This document shows, piece by piece, positions 33,792 through 41,764 of a stretch of DNA of 42,346 bases; the stretch's first letter is position 1; each line of letters starts with the position of its first letter. Under the pieces are notes generated by a model. It ran no database searches. It had not been told where the DNA came from and saw only the letters and a program-made list of their open reading frames with translations. The stretch comes from Lachnospiraceae bacterium (GTDB lineage Bacteria > Bacillota > Clostridia > Lachnospirales > Lachnospiraceae): NCBI GenBank assembly GCA_021205755.1, contig JAJPWX010000074.1:1-42346 (forward strand). The letters are read 5' to 3'. The translations under genes were made by a program, and so were the position numbers.

Positions 33792-35267
33792 ATGGATGTA
33801 TTGGATCGTCTGCAAAAAATTGTAGGTGAAGAACACGCGACAGACAGTCCGGAAATCTGCAAGGCTTACGCCTACAGCACATCAATTACGGCGAGATATG
33901 AGCATACGCCGGATTATGTCGTTCAGCCGCAAAATACACAACAGGTATCAGAAGTTCTGAAGCTTGCCAATGAACTGCACATTCCGGTAACGCCGAAGGG
34001 ACTTGTCTCCGGTTCCGGCTACGCAGGGCCGTTTTACGGAGGCATTCTGCTGGATCTGCTCGATATGGACAAAGTTTTACATATTGATCCGGTTAATATG
34101 AAAGCAGTGGCGGAGGCAGGCTGCAGCTTTTTCAAGCTGTCACAGGAAATCTTTAAACAGGGGATGATGCTTCCTACAACGCAGTATACCTGCGGACCAG
34201 GTGTAGCAGCATCCTACATCGGGCCGGCGATTGCTTTTGGAAAGACACGCTATGGCCGGAACTGCGAGCTGGTGGAAGGTGCAGAAGTCGTGCTGCCGAC
34301 CGGCGAAATCTGCCGTATTGGAAGTCTGGCCTATGAAGACAGCGAGTTCGGGCCTTACACAAAATATATTCACGGGCCGGATCTTCTGGGACTCTATATC
34401 ATGTCCAACGGCGCTTACGGAATCGTGACGAAGGTCGCCTACGCCTGCCAAAAGTGTCCGCCGGTATGGCAGGGCGCTTCTTATTACTGGAAAGAATCGG
34501 ACATCAAGGGCTGCACGGATTTTATGGTAGAAGCTACCAATATGGAAGTATATGATATTCACATGAACGACCGCTGGAAATACGATCTGATGACCAGAGG
34601 AAAAAACTGCGAAAAGGTACGCCCGGGACTGCTGGATTTTCTTCCGGAAGACGCTTACTTCTTTATGGAAGCTACTCTGAATGCGTTCAGCCAGGAGGAG
34701 ATGGACGCGAAAATGAAACAAATGGATGAGCTGGCTGAAAAATACAACGGTAAAAAGATGGGCAATGAGCTTGGCGGAGAATTTTTCTCAAAATGGCCGA
34801 CAATCCATTCGGTTCCGCATATTTATGTAAATCTGCTTTCCTCCGTCTATGAGATGGATAAGCTGAACTATCAGTATATATTTGACAGTATTGTCTATCC
34901 AACCTCAAAATTTGATGTCGTCTATCCAAAGATGAAGGAGCTTTTTGAAAAATACGGATTCTGGGGATATCCATCCGCCTCGATCATCGACTGCTTTCCA
35001 ATGAAGGGACAGACCATCTGCTCACAAACCTGGACGTATCTGAATACAAGAGATGAAGAAATGGTAGATCGGGTGTTCGCATTCCGCGACGAATTCCGGG
35101 AATGGTTTGGTAAAGTCGGAGGAACACATCAAATGCATCTACCGCCGATTACACCGGACTACGCATGGAAAAATCAGGCGGAAGACTACCGGATTCTGCA
35201 AAAAATCAAGAAGGCACTTGATCCAAACAATATTTGCAGTCCGGCTACATTCGAGATGGAGGTGTAA
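33792..35267 (+). CDS. FAD-linked oxidase (GlcD/vanillyl-alcohol-oxidase superfamily)
   Basis: A flavoprotein expected to oxidise a hydroxy acid or an alcohol, possibly aromatic. The FAD-binding type-4 domain starts with PDYVVQPQNTQQVSEVLKLANELHIPVTPKG, followed by GSGYAGPFYGGILLDLLDMDKVLHID and the CELVEGAEVVLPTGEI strand pair. The C-terminal half holds the substrate-binding cap, ending LDPNNICSPATF as in GlcD and VAO proteins. Length 491 residues. TGGAGGGGTAAC precedes the ATG. It heads a three-gene operon with 3-bp gaps, so the two Fe-S proteins downstream are its probable electron acceptors. The substrate cannot be assigned. Confidence 0.88.
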   Translation: MDVLDRLQKIVGEEHATDSPEICKAYAYSTSITARYEHTPDYVVQPQNTQQVSEVLKLANELHIPVTPKGLVSGSGYAGPFYGGILLDLLDMDKVLHIDPVNMKAVAEAGCSFFKLSQEIFKQGMMLPTTQYTCGPGVAASYIGPAIAFGKTRYGRNCELVEGAEVVLPTGEICRIGSLAYEDSEFGPYTKYIHGPDLLGLYIMSNGAYGIVTKVAYACQKCPPVWQGASYYWKESDIKGCTDFMVEATNMEVYDIHMNDRWKYDLMTRGKNCEKVRPGLLDFLPEDAYFFMEATLNAFSQEEMDAKMKQMDELAEKYNGKKMGNELGGEFFSKWPTIHSVPHIYVNLLSSVYEMDKLNYQYIFDSIVYPTSKFDVVYPKMKELFEKYGFWGYPSASIIDCFPMKGQTICSQTWTYLNTRDEEMVDRVFAFRDEFREWFGKVGGTHQMHLPPITPDYAWKNQAEDYRILQKIKKALDPNNICSPATFEMEV

Positions 35268-35270
35268 AAG

Positions 35271-36512
35271 ATGCCCTATAATGACAGAGAAACTCTGGAT
35301 CAGGAAAAATGGACTCTGGATCAATTCGAAGAATGGCAGGACATCTGTCTGAACTGCGGAGCCTGCGCCGCACACGGTCCGATTATTCCTCACAATAACG
35401 AAGAAATTCCGCCTCAGGAATGGAATTCGCCCTGCCACAAATGTCCGTCACTGGATTATTACAAATTCAAATCCAATGCGGGACAGGGAAGGCTGCTTCT
35501 GGCAGCAAATTTATTCCAGAAAAAAACGCCGGTAACTGATATGCTGACACACATCATGTACACATGCAATTCCTGCGGCGTATGCAATGAAATTTGTCCG
35601 GCCTACAAGCCCATGCATGTGATACTGGCGGCTAAAGAAGAAATTTTAAAACAGGGTGGCAGCGCACCGGAACCGCTTCCTGAGTTATTCGAGAATATGG
35701 ATTCCGCTGGGAACTTGTTCGGTCTGGAGAAGAGAGCTAAAGCATTACCGGATCTGCCGACGGAGGGAGAGAACCTTTATTTCACCGGCTGCTATACCTC
35801 GTATCTTCTGCCCAAAATCGGATACGCAAACGCAAAGATTCTGAAAATGGCAGGACTTGACGTCTGTCATTTGGGGGCGGCGGAGCACTGCTGCGGAGAG
35901 GTAGCCAGACAGGCTGGAAATACGGAATTGTTCCGCAAGATTGCGGAGGACAATATTCGTATGGTGGAACAGGCGGGCGCAAAGCGTGTAATCGTCAGCT
36001 GTGCGCACTGCTATAAGACATGGAAAGAATCGTATCCCTGGATTATGCAAAAGGAACTCCCGTTTGAAGTAGTACATATTACAGAGGTTCTGGATGAACA
36101 GATCGCGTCCGGAAAGCTGAATCCGCAGATTCCTGTAGAACGGGAAATTACATTCCACGACCCCTGCTTCCTGAGAGGCAAAGTAAACCAAAGCCCGCGG
36201 AATGTGCTGCACGCAATCCCAGGGCTGAAGCTCAAAGAAATGGAGCGCTATGGAAGATGGTCTTACTGCTGCGGAGCAGGCGCAAAAATCGCTCTGAACT
36301 GCTATCCGGATTATGCAGCGGAAATTGGGAGAGAACGAGTCTGTGAAGCAAAGGAGGCAGCTTCGGAAGTCGTTACCTGCTGTCCGGTCTGTTACAACCA
36401 ATTGCGTTTTACTGCCAAAGAAGAACAGATTGATCTGGATGTCAGTGATATTTCCCTTGTTCTGGCGGAATCACTGGGGATCCTGGAAAATCTTCACGGA
36501 AAGGAGGAGTGA
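35271..36512 (+). CDS. (Fe-S)-binding CCG-domain protein, GlcF/HdrD-like
   Basis: An electron-transfer subunit. Two N-terminal cysteine clusters bind 4Fe-4S centres: CLNCGAC with CHKCP, then CNSCGVCNEICP. The C-terminal half has two CCG modules of the heterodisulfide reductase/glycolate oxidase type: HLGAAEHCCGE, then HDPCFLRG, YCCGAGAK and TCCPVCYNQL. Length 413 residues. It starts 3 bp after the oxidase gene with GGAGGTGTAAAAG as RBS. The pairing with an upstream FAD oxidase parallels GlcD-GlcF. I infer that it carries electrons from the oxidase to the third protein. Confidence 0.9.
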   Translation: MPYNDRETLDQEKWTLDQFEEWQDICLNCGACAAHGPIIPHNNEEIPPQEWNSPCHKCPSLDYYKFKSNAGQGRLLLAANLFQKKTPVTDMLTHIMYTCNSCGVCNEICPAYKPMHVILAAKEEILKQGGSAPEPLPELFENMDSAGNLFGLEKRAKALPDLPTEGENLYFTGCYTSYLLPKIGYANAKILKMAGLDVCHLGAAEHCCGEVARQAGNTELFRKIAEDNIRMVEQAGAKRVIVSCAHCYKTWKESYPWIMQKELPFEVVHITEVLDEQIASGKLNPQIPVEREITFHDPCFLRGKVNQSPRNVLHAIPGLKLKEMERYGRWSYCCGAGAKIALNCYPDYAAEIGRERVCEAKEAASEVVTCCPVCYNQLRFTAKEEQIDLDVSDISLVLAESLGILENLHGKEE

Positions 36513-36515
36513 CAG

Positions 36516-38153
36516 GTGCAGCATTTAATAGAAAAGACAACGCTGGGGAATCTTCCCCCAATCGGAAAACGCAACTATGGGCTTGAAGTTGTGATTGACC
36601 CGGAAAAATGTACCGGCTGCGGTGTTTGCTCCATGGAATGTCCCTCTAGGATTATCGACATGGTTCCGGCCGCATCCGGCTGTGAGGCCAGGACCTCCGC
36701 CTGTACAGATCACTGTCTGAGCGGAAATGATATGAAATACGCATTATATCAGATGAAAAACGGAACGTCCGCGAAGTCCGTATTTGAGCTGATTGCACAA
36801 ATCAATCCGTTTCCCGCTATAACAGGACGTATTTGCAGCCATCCCTGTGAGGAGAACTGCAACAGAAAACATCTGGACCAGGCGATTAATCTCCATGATT
36901 TTGAGCGCTATATAGGTGATCTGGCAATCGAAGGGCATTTTTCCCTTCCTATGGGTGAAAAAGACCGGCCGGAGAAGATTGCCGTTGTAGGCGGAGGGCC
37001 GAGTGGACTGTCCTGTGCTTATTTTCTGAGAAAACAGGGCTACATGGTCACCGTATTTGAAGCCAGTGAAAAAGCAGGTGGCGTCCTGCGTTACGGAATT
37101 CCGTCCTACCGGGTTCCGGCTTCCGTCGTCGAATCCGAGATTCAGAGAATCACCGCGGCAGGAGTGGAATTAAAAACCGGGGTGGATGTTGGCACAGATG
37201 TGAGTCTGGAACAGTTGAGCAGAGAATACAATGCGGTATATATAGCCGGAGGCAGACGAAAGGTCGCATCCCTTGGAGTTTCCGGCGAGGAACTTGCAAT
37301 CTCAGCGCTGCAATTTCTGAAATCTCTTCACGATAATTCTTCTTCCCGTATTGAAGGAAACGTTGTCGTGGTAGGCGGCGGAAATGTAGCACTGGACGCA
37401 GCACGCTGGGCAAAGAAACGCGGCGCCTCCACTGTCACAATTGTCAGCCTGGAAAAATATTATGAAATGCCAGCGTCCAACGATGAGATCAATGCCGCAA
37501 GGGAGGAAGGACTGCTCTTCCTGGACGGCAGAGGCGTAGAACACCTGGAACAGCAAGACGGGCAAATTCAGATTTCCCTCCGCATCTGCGTTTCCCTGCG
37601 GGATGAAAATGGCCGTTTCTCCCCCAGCTATGAAAGCTGTGACGAAAAACTGACTGCTAACCTGGTAATCGCAGCCGTAGGACAAGCAACAGACCTTGAC
37701 TGGGCAGGAAAGGAACTGGTTCACGAAGGTGAACGCTTTGTGTTCACAGATAAAAAAGGTATGACCCGAAGAAGCGGTGTCTTTGCGGGTGGTGATATCA
37801 CTGCCTTTGCAAATGCCGGTACAGTCGCCGGAAATATCGCAGATGGACGCAAAGCAGCTGAACATATCCACGAATATTTAACTGGAGAAGAAATCCAAAA
37901 ACAGGCGAAATCTCCGCTTCCGGCGGACAGCGGATTTGCAGAGTATCACGATACAAAAAAGCGGCGGGAAAAAATCACCCAGGAAGATGCTCTCTGGGAA
38001 GCAAAACGCTGCCTGCATTGCGGTACACAAAAAGCATCCTATCGTGGCAAAGCAGATCTCCTGTATTTCAACAGAGCATGCCAGAACTGCCATAATTGCG
38101 TAAGCGTATGCGAAAGCAAAGCGGTTTCTTTCCGATATTTCAAAAATCTTTAA
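36516..38153 (+). CDS. GltD-like FAD/NAD(P) oxidoreductase with Fe-S clusters at both ends
   Basis: This probably passes electrons between Fe-S clusters and NAD(P). An N-terminal ferredoxin-like motif CTGCGVCSMECP is followed by the GltD-type cluster region (ICSHPCEENCNRK). The FAD motif VVGGGPSGLSCAYFLRKQGY and the NAD(P) motif VVVGGGNVALDAARWAKKRG come next, then VFAGGDITAFANAGTV. The C-terminus has more cysteines (CLHCG, CQNCHNCVSVCE). The GTG start at 36,516 follows AAGGAGGAGTGACAG. Length is 545 residues. Clusters at both ends flanking a GltD core, with a GlcD/GlcF pair upstream, form an arrangement I do not recognise as a named complex. Confidence 0.85.
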   Translation: MQHLIEKTTLGNLPPIGKRNYGLEVVIDPEKCTGCGVCSMECPSRIIDMVPAASGCEARTSACTDHCLSGNDMKYALYQMKNGTSAKSVFELIAQINPFPAITGRICSHPCEENCNRKHLDQAINLHDFERYIGDLAIEGHFSLPMGEKDRPEKIAVVGGGPSGLSCAYFLRKQGYMVTVFEASEKAGGVLRYGIPSYRVPASVVESEIQRITAAGVELKTGVDVGTDVSLEQLSREYNAVYIAGGRRKVASLGVSGEELAISALQFLKSLHDNSSSRIEGNVVVVGGGNVALDAARWAKKRGASTVTIVSLEKYYEMPASNDEINAAREEGLLFLDGRGVEHLEQQDGQIQISLRICVSLRDENGRFSPSYESCDEKLTANLVIAAVGQATDLDWAGKELVHEGERFVFTDKKGMTRRSGVFAGGDITAFANAGTVAGNIADGRKAAEHIHEYLTGEEIQKQAKSPLPADSGFAEYHDTKKRREKITQEDALWEAKRCLHCGTQKASYRGKADLLYFNRACQNCHNCVSVCESKAVSFRYFKNL

Positions 38154-38429
38154 GCAGATTTTTGAAAAAGGCAGAAATTATTCAAAGATTCACCATTTCG
38201 CTTCAACAGCCCGGCAAAAAGGTTCGGGCCGTGCAGCAGCATACTTTGATGCAAATCAGTGACAAAAAGGTAGAATATACATTTGCTAAGTGGTCAAAAT
38301 GACCACTTAGCAACACTGATAAATATTATGGGAAGAAGACCACTTTCCATAATTCTCCAGAATCTGACGATTCTGCCGTTAACTTACGAAGTTCGCTCCC
38401 GCAAACGCGGCGAACTTTTCTTGTAAGTT
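38138..38429. repeat. cluster of inverted repeats between the oxidase operon and the relaxase gene
   Basis: Four clear hairpins occur in 290 bp. TTTCAAAAATCT/AGATTTTTGAAA (38138-38167) has the GltD-like stop codon in its loop. TTGCTAAGTGGTCA/TGACCACTTAGCAA (38283-38313) is a perfect 14-bp stem with AAA loop. CAGAATC/GATTCTG is at 38359-38376. AACTTAC, AAGTTCGC and CCGC pair outward-in with GCGG, GCGAACTT and GTAAGTT (38381-38429). None has a T-run, so ordinary termination is not indicated. The 38,154-38,432 gap holds no gene. Confidence 0.7.
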
Positions 38430-38432
38430 ATA

Positions 38433-40148
38433 TTATCGCGCATGACTTCTTGATTTCTTTTTCGACGCTATCGACTGGCTTCTACCCTGCTCCTTCTCCT
38501 GCTCCCGGCGCGGGCCTGACACTCGCTCACGATACAGTGCCGGATTCTCACCCAACCTGTGGTCTACCAGCCGTTCAGCCAGAGTGACCCGGTCATATTT
38601 AAACTTTTGCCCGAATATTTCATGGAGTTTCTCGCGGATTTTGACATAGAAGCTGCTGCGTAAGGGAATACGTGCTTCCAGCAGCTGGTTTTCCTGTTCT
38701 GAGTTTACCCGCTCAAGGGTTTCGCCGTACTCTTCTTCATCCACAGCAAGCTGAGCATTCAGCTGCTTCTGCTGAGTATCCAGTTTCCCCAGATAGTCAG
38801 ACATTTTTGAAAGAGTCTTTTCCGCCTCCTTCATTTCCGTTTCATTCTGGCAGCTAACCTTATACATCAGATGAGTTTTTCTGGTTTTCAGTTCTTCAAT
38901 TTCCTCCGTCAGCGTGGTAATCTGCCGGTCAAGTTTTTTGCGTTGTCCTGGATTGAAAAACCCGGTATTCTTTTTTTGTGTAAGTAGCTCCTGCTTCGTT
39001 TCCTGTTTTTGCTTCAACTGTTTTTTTACTGATTTGTATTCCGCCATAATCGGAGATGCGCTCTCAAATCGTTCCCTCGTATTAGCAATCTCTGCCGAAT
39101 TATGAAGCAGATGATATTGCAGCGTAACCATATGTTCCCGTATTTTTTCAAGAGTCTCTGCAACAGCCGGTATGACTTCCTTTACCGCGTTGGTCAGCTT
39201 CTTTATCTGTGCTTTCAGTTCTCTCAATAACTCATTGTCAGCCTTAATCTGACGGTTCAGCTCGCGGCGATCTGAAACAATGCCTTTGTATTCCAGCTTT
39301 CTGGCAGTTACTCCTTCATGAATAGTAGGCTGTTCATCAATCCCTCTTTCCGCATGGCTGCGATGGTCAATGCGTTCTGAGCATTTCCATTTTTCCAGAC
39401 AGCGGTTTACAGCATCCGCCCACGCTGCACGCCATGTGAGAAGCTGTTCCTCGCTGTTCCATTTTGCGGCAATGGGGTTCTGCCGTCCATATTTCGTGCT
39501 TTTGGGATGCTTGTCGGCACGGATCAGACCTCGCCGGTCGGCTTCGGACGGTGGCAGATAAATTTTCTTTTTCCCCTTTTCGGGTATATAAGGATACTGT
39601 TTCTCCCAACCGTCCGCTTGTGCTGTTTTAAACTCCGCGGCAGTAAACCCCCGCTCCTCGCCGCCGCGGACACACAGGTATTCTTTCTGCGTTTTGTACT
39701 GCCACTTTCCCTGTTCGTCGAGAGGGCGCACAGTCAGCATGATATGGGCGTGCGGATTATGACCGTCAGTATCATGAATGCAGACATCCGCACACATCCC
39801 GTCAGCGACAAACTGCTCCTGCACAAATTCTGTCAGAAGTGCCTGCCACTGTACCTTATTCAGCTCAACCGGTAATGCCGCCACGAATTCCCGGGCAAGA
39901 CGACTGTCTTTTGTTTTTTCGTTTTCTTCCACGGCATTCCAGAGCACTTTTCTGTCCTGCCATTCCCTCGGAGCATATTCCGGCAGAAATATTTGCTGCC
40001 AGACAAGGCCCTGTTTTCTTGTATAATCATGCTGTACACCGTCATAATCGTTGTATATGCGGGAACAGCTCATGTAGGCTGCTGCCGCACAGGCTGACCG
40101 CCCGGCACCCCGGCTAATCACTTTTGCTTCCAAATGATAAATCGCCAT
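38433..40148 (-). CDS. MobA/MobL-family relaxase (MobQ type)
   Basis: The relaxase nicks oriT and leads the DNA strand during mobilization. The N-terminal domain begins MAIYHLEAKVISRGAGRSACAAAAYMS, with the metal-binding HIHDTDGHNPHAHIMLTVR-like segment (DGHNPHAHIM) and QYKTQKEYLCVRGGEERGFTAAE. A long coiled-coil region follows (about residues 290-480), then a basic tail. Length 571 residues. The SD before the ATG is weak. An oriT-like sequence lies upstream at 40,423-40,470. No type IV secretion genes are in the window, so transfer would depend on a helper or on genes beyond the right edge. Confidence 0.92.
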   Translation of the reverse strand: MAIYHLEAKVISRGAGRSACAAAAYMSCSRIYNDYDGVQHDYTRKQGLVWQQIFLPEYAPREWQDRKVLWNAVEENEKTKDSRLAREFVAALPVELNKVQWQALLTEFVQEQFVADGMCADVCIHDTDGHNPHAHIMLTVRPLDEQGKWQYKTQKEYLCVRGGEERGFTAAEFKTAQADGWEKQYPYIPEKGKKKIYLPPSEADRRGLIRADKHPKSTKYGRQNPIAAKWNSEEQLLTWRAAWADAVNRCLEKWKCSERIDHRSHAERGIDEQPTIHEGVTARKLEYKGIVSDRRELNRQIKADNELLRELKAQIKKLTNAVKEVIPAVAETLEKIREHMVTLQYHLLHNSAEIANTRERFESASPIMAEYKSVKKQLKQKQETKQELLTQKKNTGFFNPGQRKKLDRQITTLTEEIEELKTRKTHLMYKVSCQNETEMKEAEKTLSKMSDYLGKLDTQQKQLNAQLAVDEEEYGETLERVNSEQENQLLEARIPLRSSFYVKIREKLHEIFGQKFKYDRVTLAERLVDHRLGENPALYRERVSGPRREQEKEQGRSQSIASKKKSRSHAR

Positions 40149-40422
40149 GCTTTCACCGTCTTTTCCATTTTTATTACAGTTCAGGATATAGCAGTTGTAA
40201 TCTGCCGTTCTGAATCGTTATGTATGTTTAAGAAGCCAAGGCCGGCTGAATTCCATTCATGCCGGCCTGCACCGGATGTGCCGGATGCAGGAGCTGTCCG
40301 CTTATGTCAGACAGTTCGGTTGGCTTCACAGGTGTTCCGCTTGCGGAATCACCTGCCCCCTCTGGAGAAATGTCCAGTGGACATTTCGTGAAGAGCGCAC
40401 GTTCCTGACCGCAGGGAAGGAT

Positions 40423-40470
40423 ACCACCGCCGCCCCAAAGGGCGGTGGTGAGTAAGTGCGCCCTTACGGG
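40423..40470 (+). other. candidate origin of transfer (oriT) with nic-like sequence
   Basis: TAAGTGCGCCCTTACGGG at 40453-40470 matches, from memory, the nic region of MobQ/RSF1010-like and staphylococcal pSK41-like origins of transfer. An inverted repeat (ACCACCGCC/GGCGGTGGT, 40423-40449) ends 3 bp before it, as is usual for oriT. The relaxase gene is adjacent. More hairpins fill 40,230-40,422 (AGGCCGGC/GCCGGCCT, CAGGTG..CCGC/GCGG..CACCTG, GAAATGTCC/GGACATTTC). The 40,149-40,486 interval holds no gene. Confidence 0.75.
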
Positions 40471-40486
40471 AATAAAAACTGTAAGT

Positions 40487-40708
40487 CTACAAGCCCCGGA
40501 GGCGTATTGTCAGCTCTTGTTTTAAAGAATTTAAATCCATATTAACTACAGATGGAGCAACATTTTCAAGAATTGCGCCCTCCTGAATCAGCCGCCTTGT
40601 TCTTGCTTTTCTCTCTCGAACCCGGTTTCTCGCTTCTACTTCCTCCTGCCTGTGCTTAACCTGCAGCAAGGCTTTCTCTTCAGCTGTCATTTCTTTATTC
40701 TCTGCCAT
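40487..40708 (-). CDS. small DUF3847-like protein of mobilizable elements
   Basis: A 73-residue, highly charged helical protein (EEKALLQVKHRQEEVEARNRVRERKARTRRLIQEGAILE) that resembles the DUF3847 proteins often found next to MobA/MobL relaxases. Its function is unknown; a role as relaxase accessory is inferred from position beside oriT. GGAAAGGAGCCAGAT precedes the ATG. Confidence 0.75.
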   Translation of the reverse strand: MAENKEMTAEEKALLQVKHRQEEVEARNRVRERKARTRRLIQEGAILENVAPSVVNMDLNSLKQELTIRLRGL

Positions 40709-40728
40709 ATCTGGCTCCTTTCCCTGAA

Positions 40729-40809
40729 TTAGCCGTTTTCGGCCTCAGATTTAACATTTTTGTCCGTATCTGGACTTAATTGTTTTGCAAGTACCGAAAT
40801 TGGTATCAC
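40729..40809 (-). CDS. possible 26-residue leader peptide or small protein
   Basis: A GTG at 40,809 follows GGAGGTCAAAA at a good distance and opens a 26-codon frame (starting V/M-IPISVLAKQL) that ends 20 bp before the DUF3847-like start. No similarity is recognised. The good RBS is the only support. The rest of the 40,709-40,928 gap shows nothing else. Confidence 0.25.
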   Translation of the reverse strand: MIPISVLAKQLSPDTDKNVKSEAENG

Positions 40810-40928
40810 TTTTGACCTCCATCCCTATCATAAATAATTAAGAATCGTCTGCATCTCAAAGTGGTACTAATGTTGTTCACAGATGATTCACATCCGGCAC
40901 CAAATAAATGTGCAAATCATATGATTTT

Positions 40929-41762
40929 CTATGAAAACAGGTTTTTCGCCTGTTTCATACTTTCCGATGCGATTTGCTCCCGAATATTCTGATTGTTAAT
41001 CCGAACAGGGACACACCGTTCCAGAATCCTGTCGTAAATACGTTTCCGGGCAATGTCACCGGTGTTTTTCATCTCCGACAGCATCAGGTTCGTGGTCACA
41101 ATGAGCGGTTTCCGGCTCCTGTATCGACTGTCGATGACATTAAAAACCTGTTCTTTGGAAAACTCAGAATCCCGTTCCGCACCAAGATCGTCAATAATCA
41201 GAAGACTGTATCGGTTCAAACTGTCAATAAACTGGTTACGGTCGTCAAAATGCATTCCTGTAAGAGTATTGAGTATCCGCGCAAAATTGGTCATCAGTAC
41301 CGGCACCCCCTTTTCCAGTAAAGCATTTGCGATACATCCGGCAAAAAAAGATTTCCCGGTCCCTACATCGCCCCATAAAAGAAGCCCTGTGGATCTTGCC
41401 AGCATCTCATCCCATTTTTCAACATAGGTATGAGCGTGCCGGATCTCCGGATTGTAGCCTTTATCATTGGCAAACGTACACGCATAGAGTTCTTTGTCCT
41501 GCAGACCGCTGGCCTTCATCCGGGATACATTGTCCAGAAATTCACGGTGCGCACGCGCTGCTTCTTCCGCATCATAGGCTTCCTTCTGACACCGGCACAT
41601 GATGAACGGCGTAAATTCCCTGTTTCCGATATGCTTGCGGCATTGCCTCGGAGTGTGACATTTTGAACAGTAAACAAGCCCGTCTGCCTCGCATACATAT
41701 TCATCATTTTCCAGCTTTCTTCCCGGAAAACCAGATTCCATTTTGTCTGTATTCGTATCCAT
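40929..41762 (-). CDS. DnaC-like ATP-binding replication protein
   Basis: An AAA+ ATPase of the DnaC/IstB group, expected to load helicase at the element's replication origin. A cysteine-rich N-terminus (YCSKCHTPRQC, then CRCQKEA) may bind zinc. Walker A is WGDVGTGKSFFAG and Walker B is LLIIDDLGAE. The sensor region VTTNLMLSEM and the C-terminal RIYDRILERCVPVRI follow. Length 277 residues. GGAGGGAGAAAG lies inside the end of the upstream initiator gene, 2 bp away. An IstB transposition role is unlikely because no IstA is adjacent. Confidence 0.88.
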   Translation of the reverse strand: MDTNTDKMESGFPGRKLENDEYVCEADGLVYCSKCHTPRQCRKHIGNREFTPFIMCRCQKEAYDAEEAARAHREFLDNVSRMKASGLQDKELYACTFANDKGYNPEIRHAHTYVEKWDEMLARSTGLLLWGDVGTGKSFFAGCIANALLEKGVPVLMTNFARILNTLTGMHFDDRNQFIDSLNRYSLLIIDDLGAERDSEFSKEQVFNVIDSRYRSRKPLIVTTNLMLSEMKNTGDIARKRIYDRILERCVPVRINNQNIREQIASESMKQAKNLFS

Positions 41763-41764
41763 GT

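Noticed and set aside
38138-38313. Hairpins after the FAD operon as rho-independent terminators.
   Set aside because: No T-run follows any of them on either strand.
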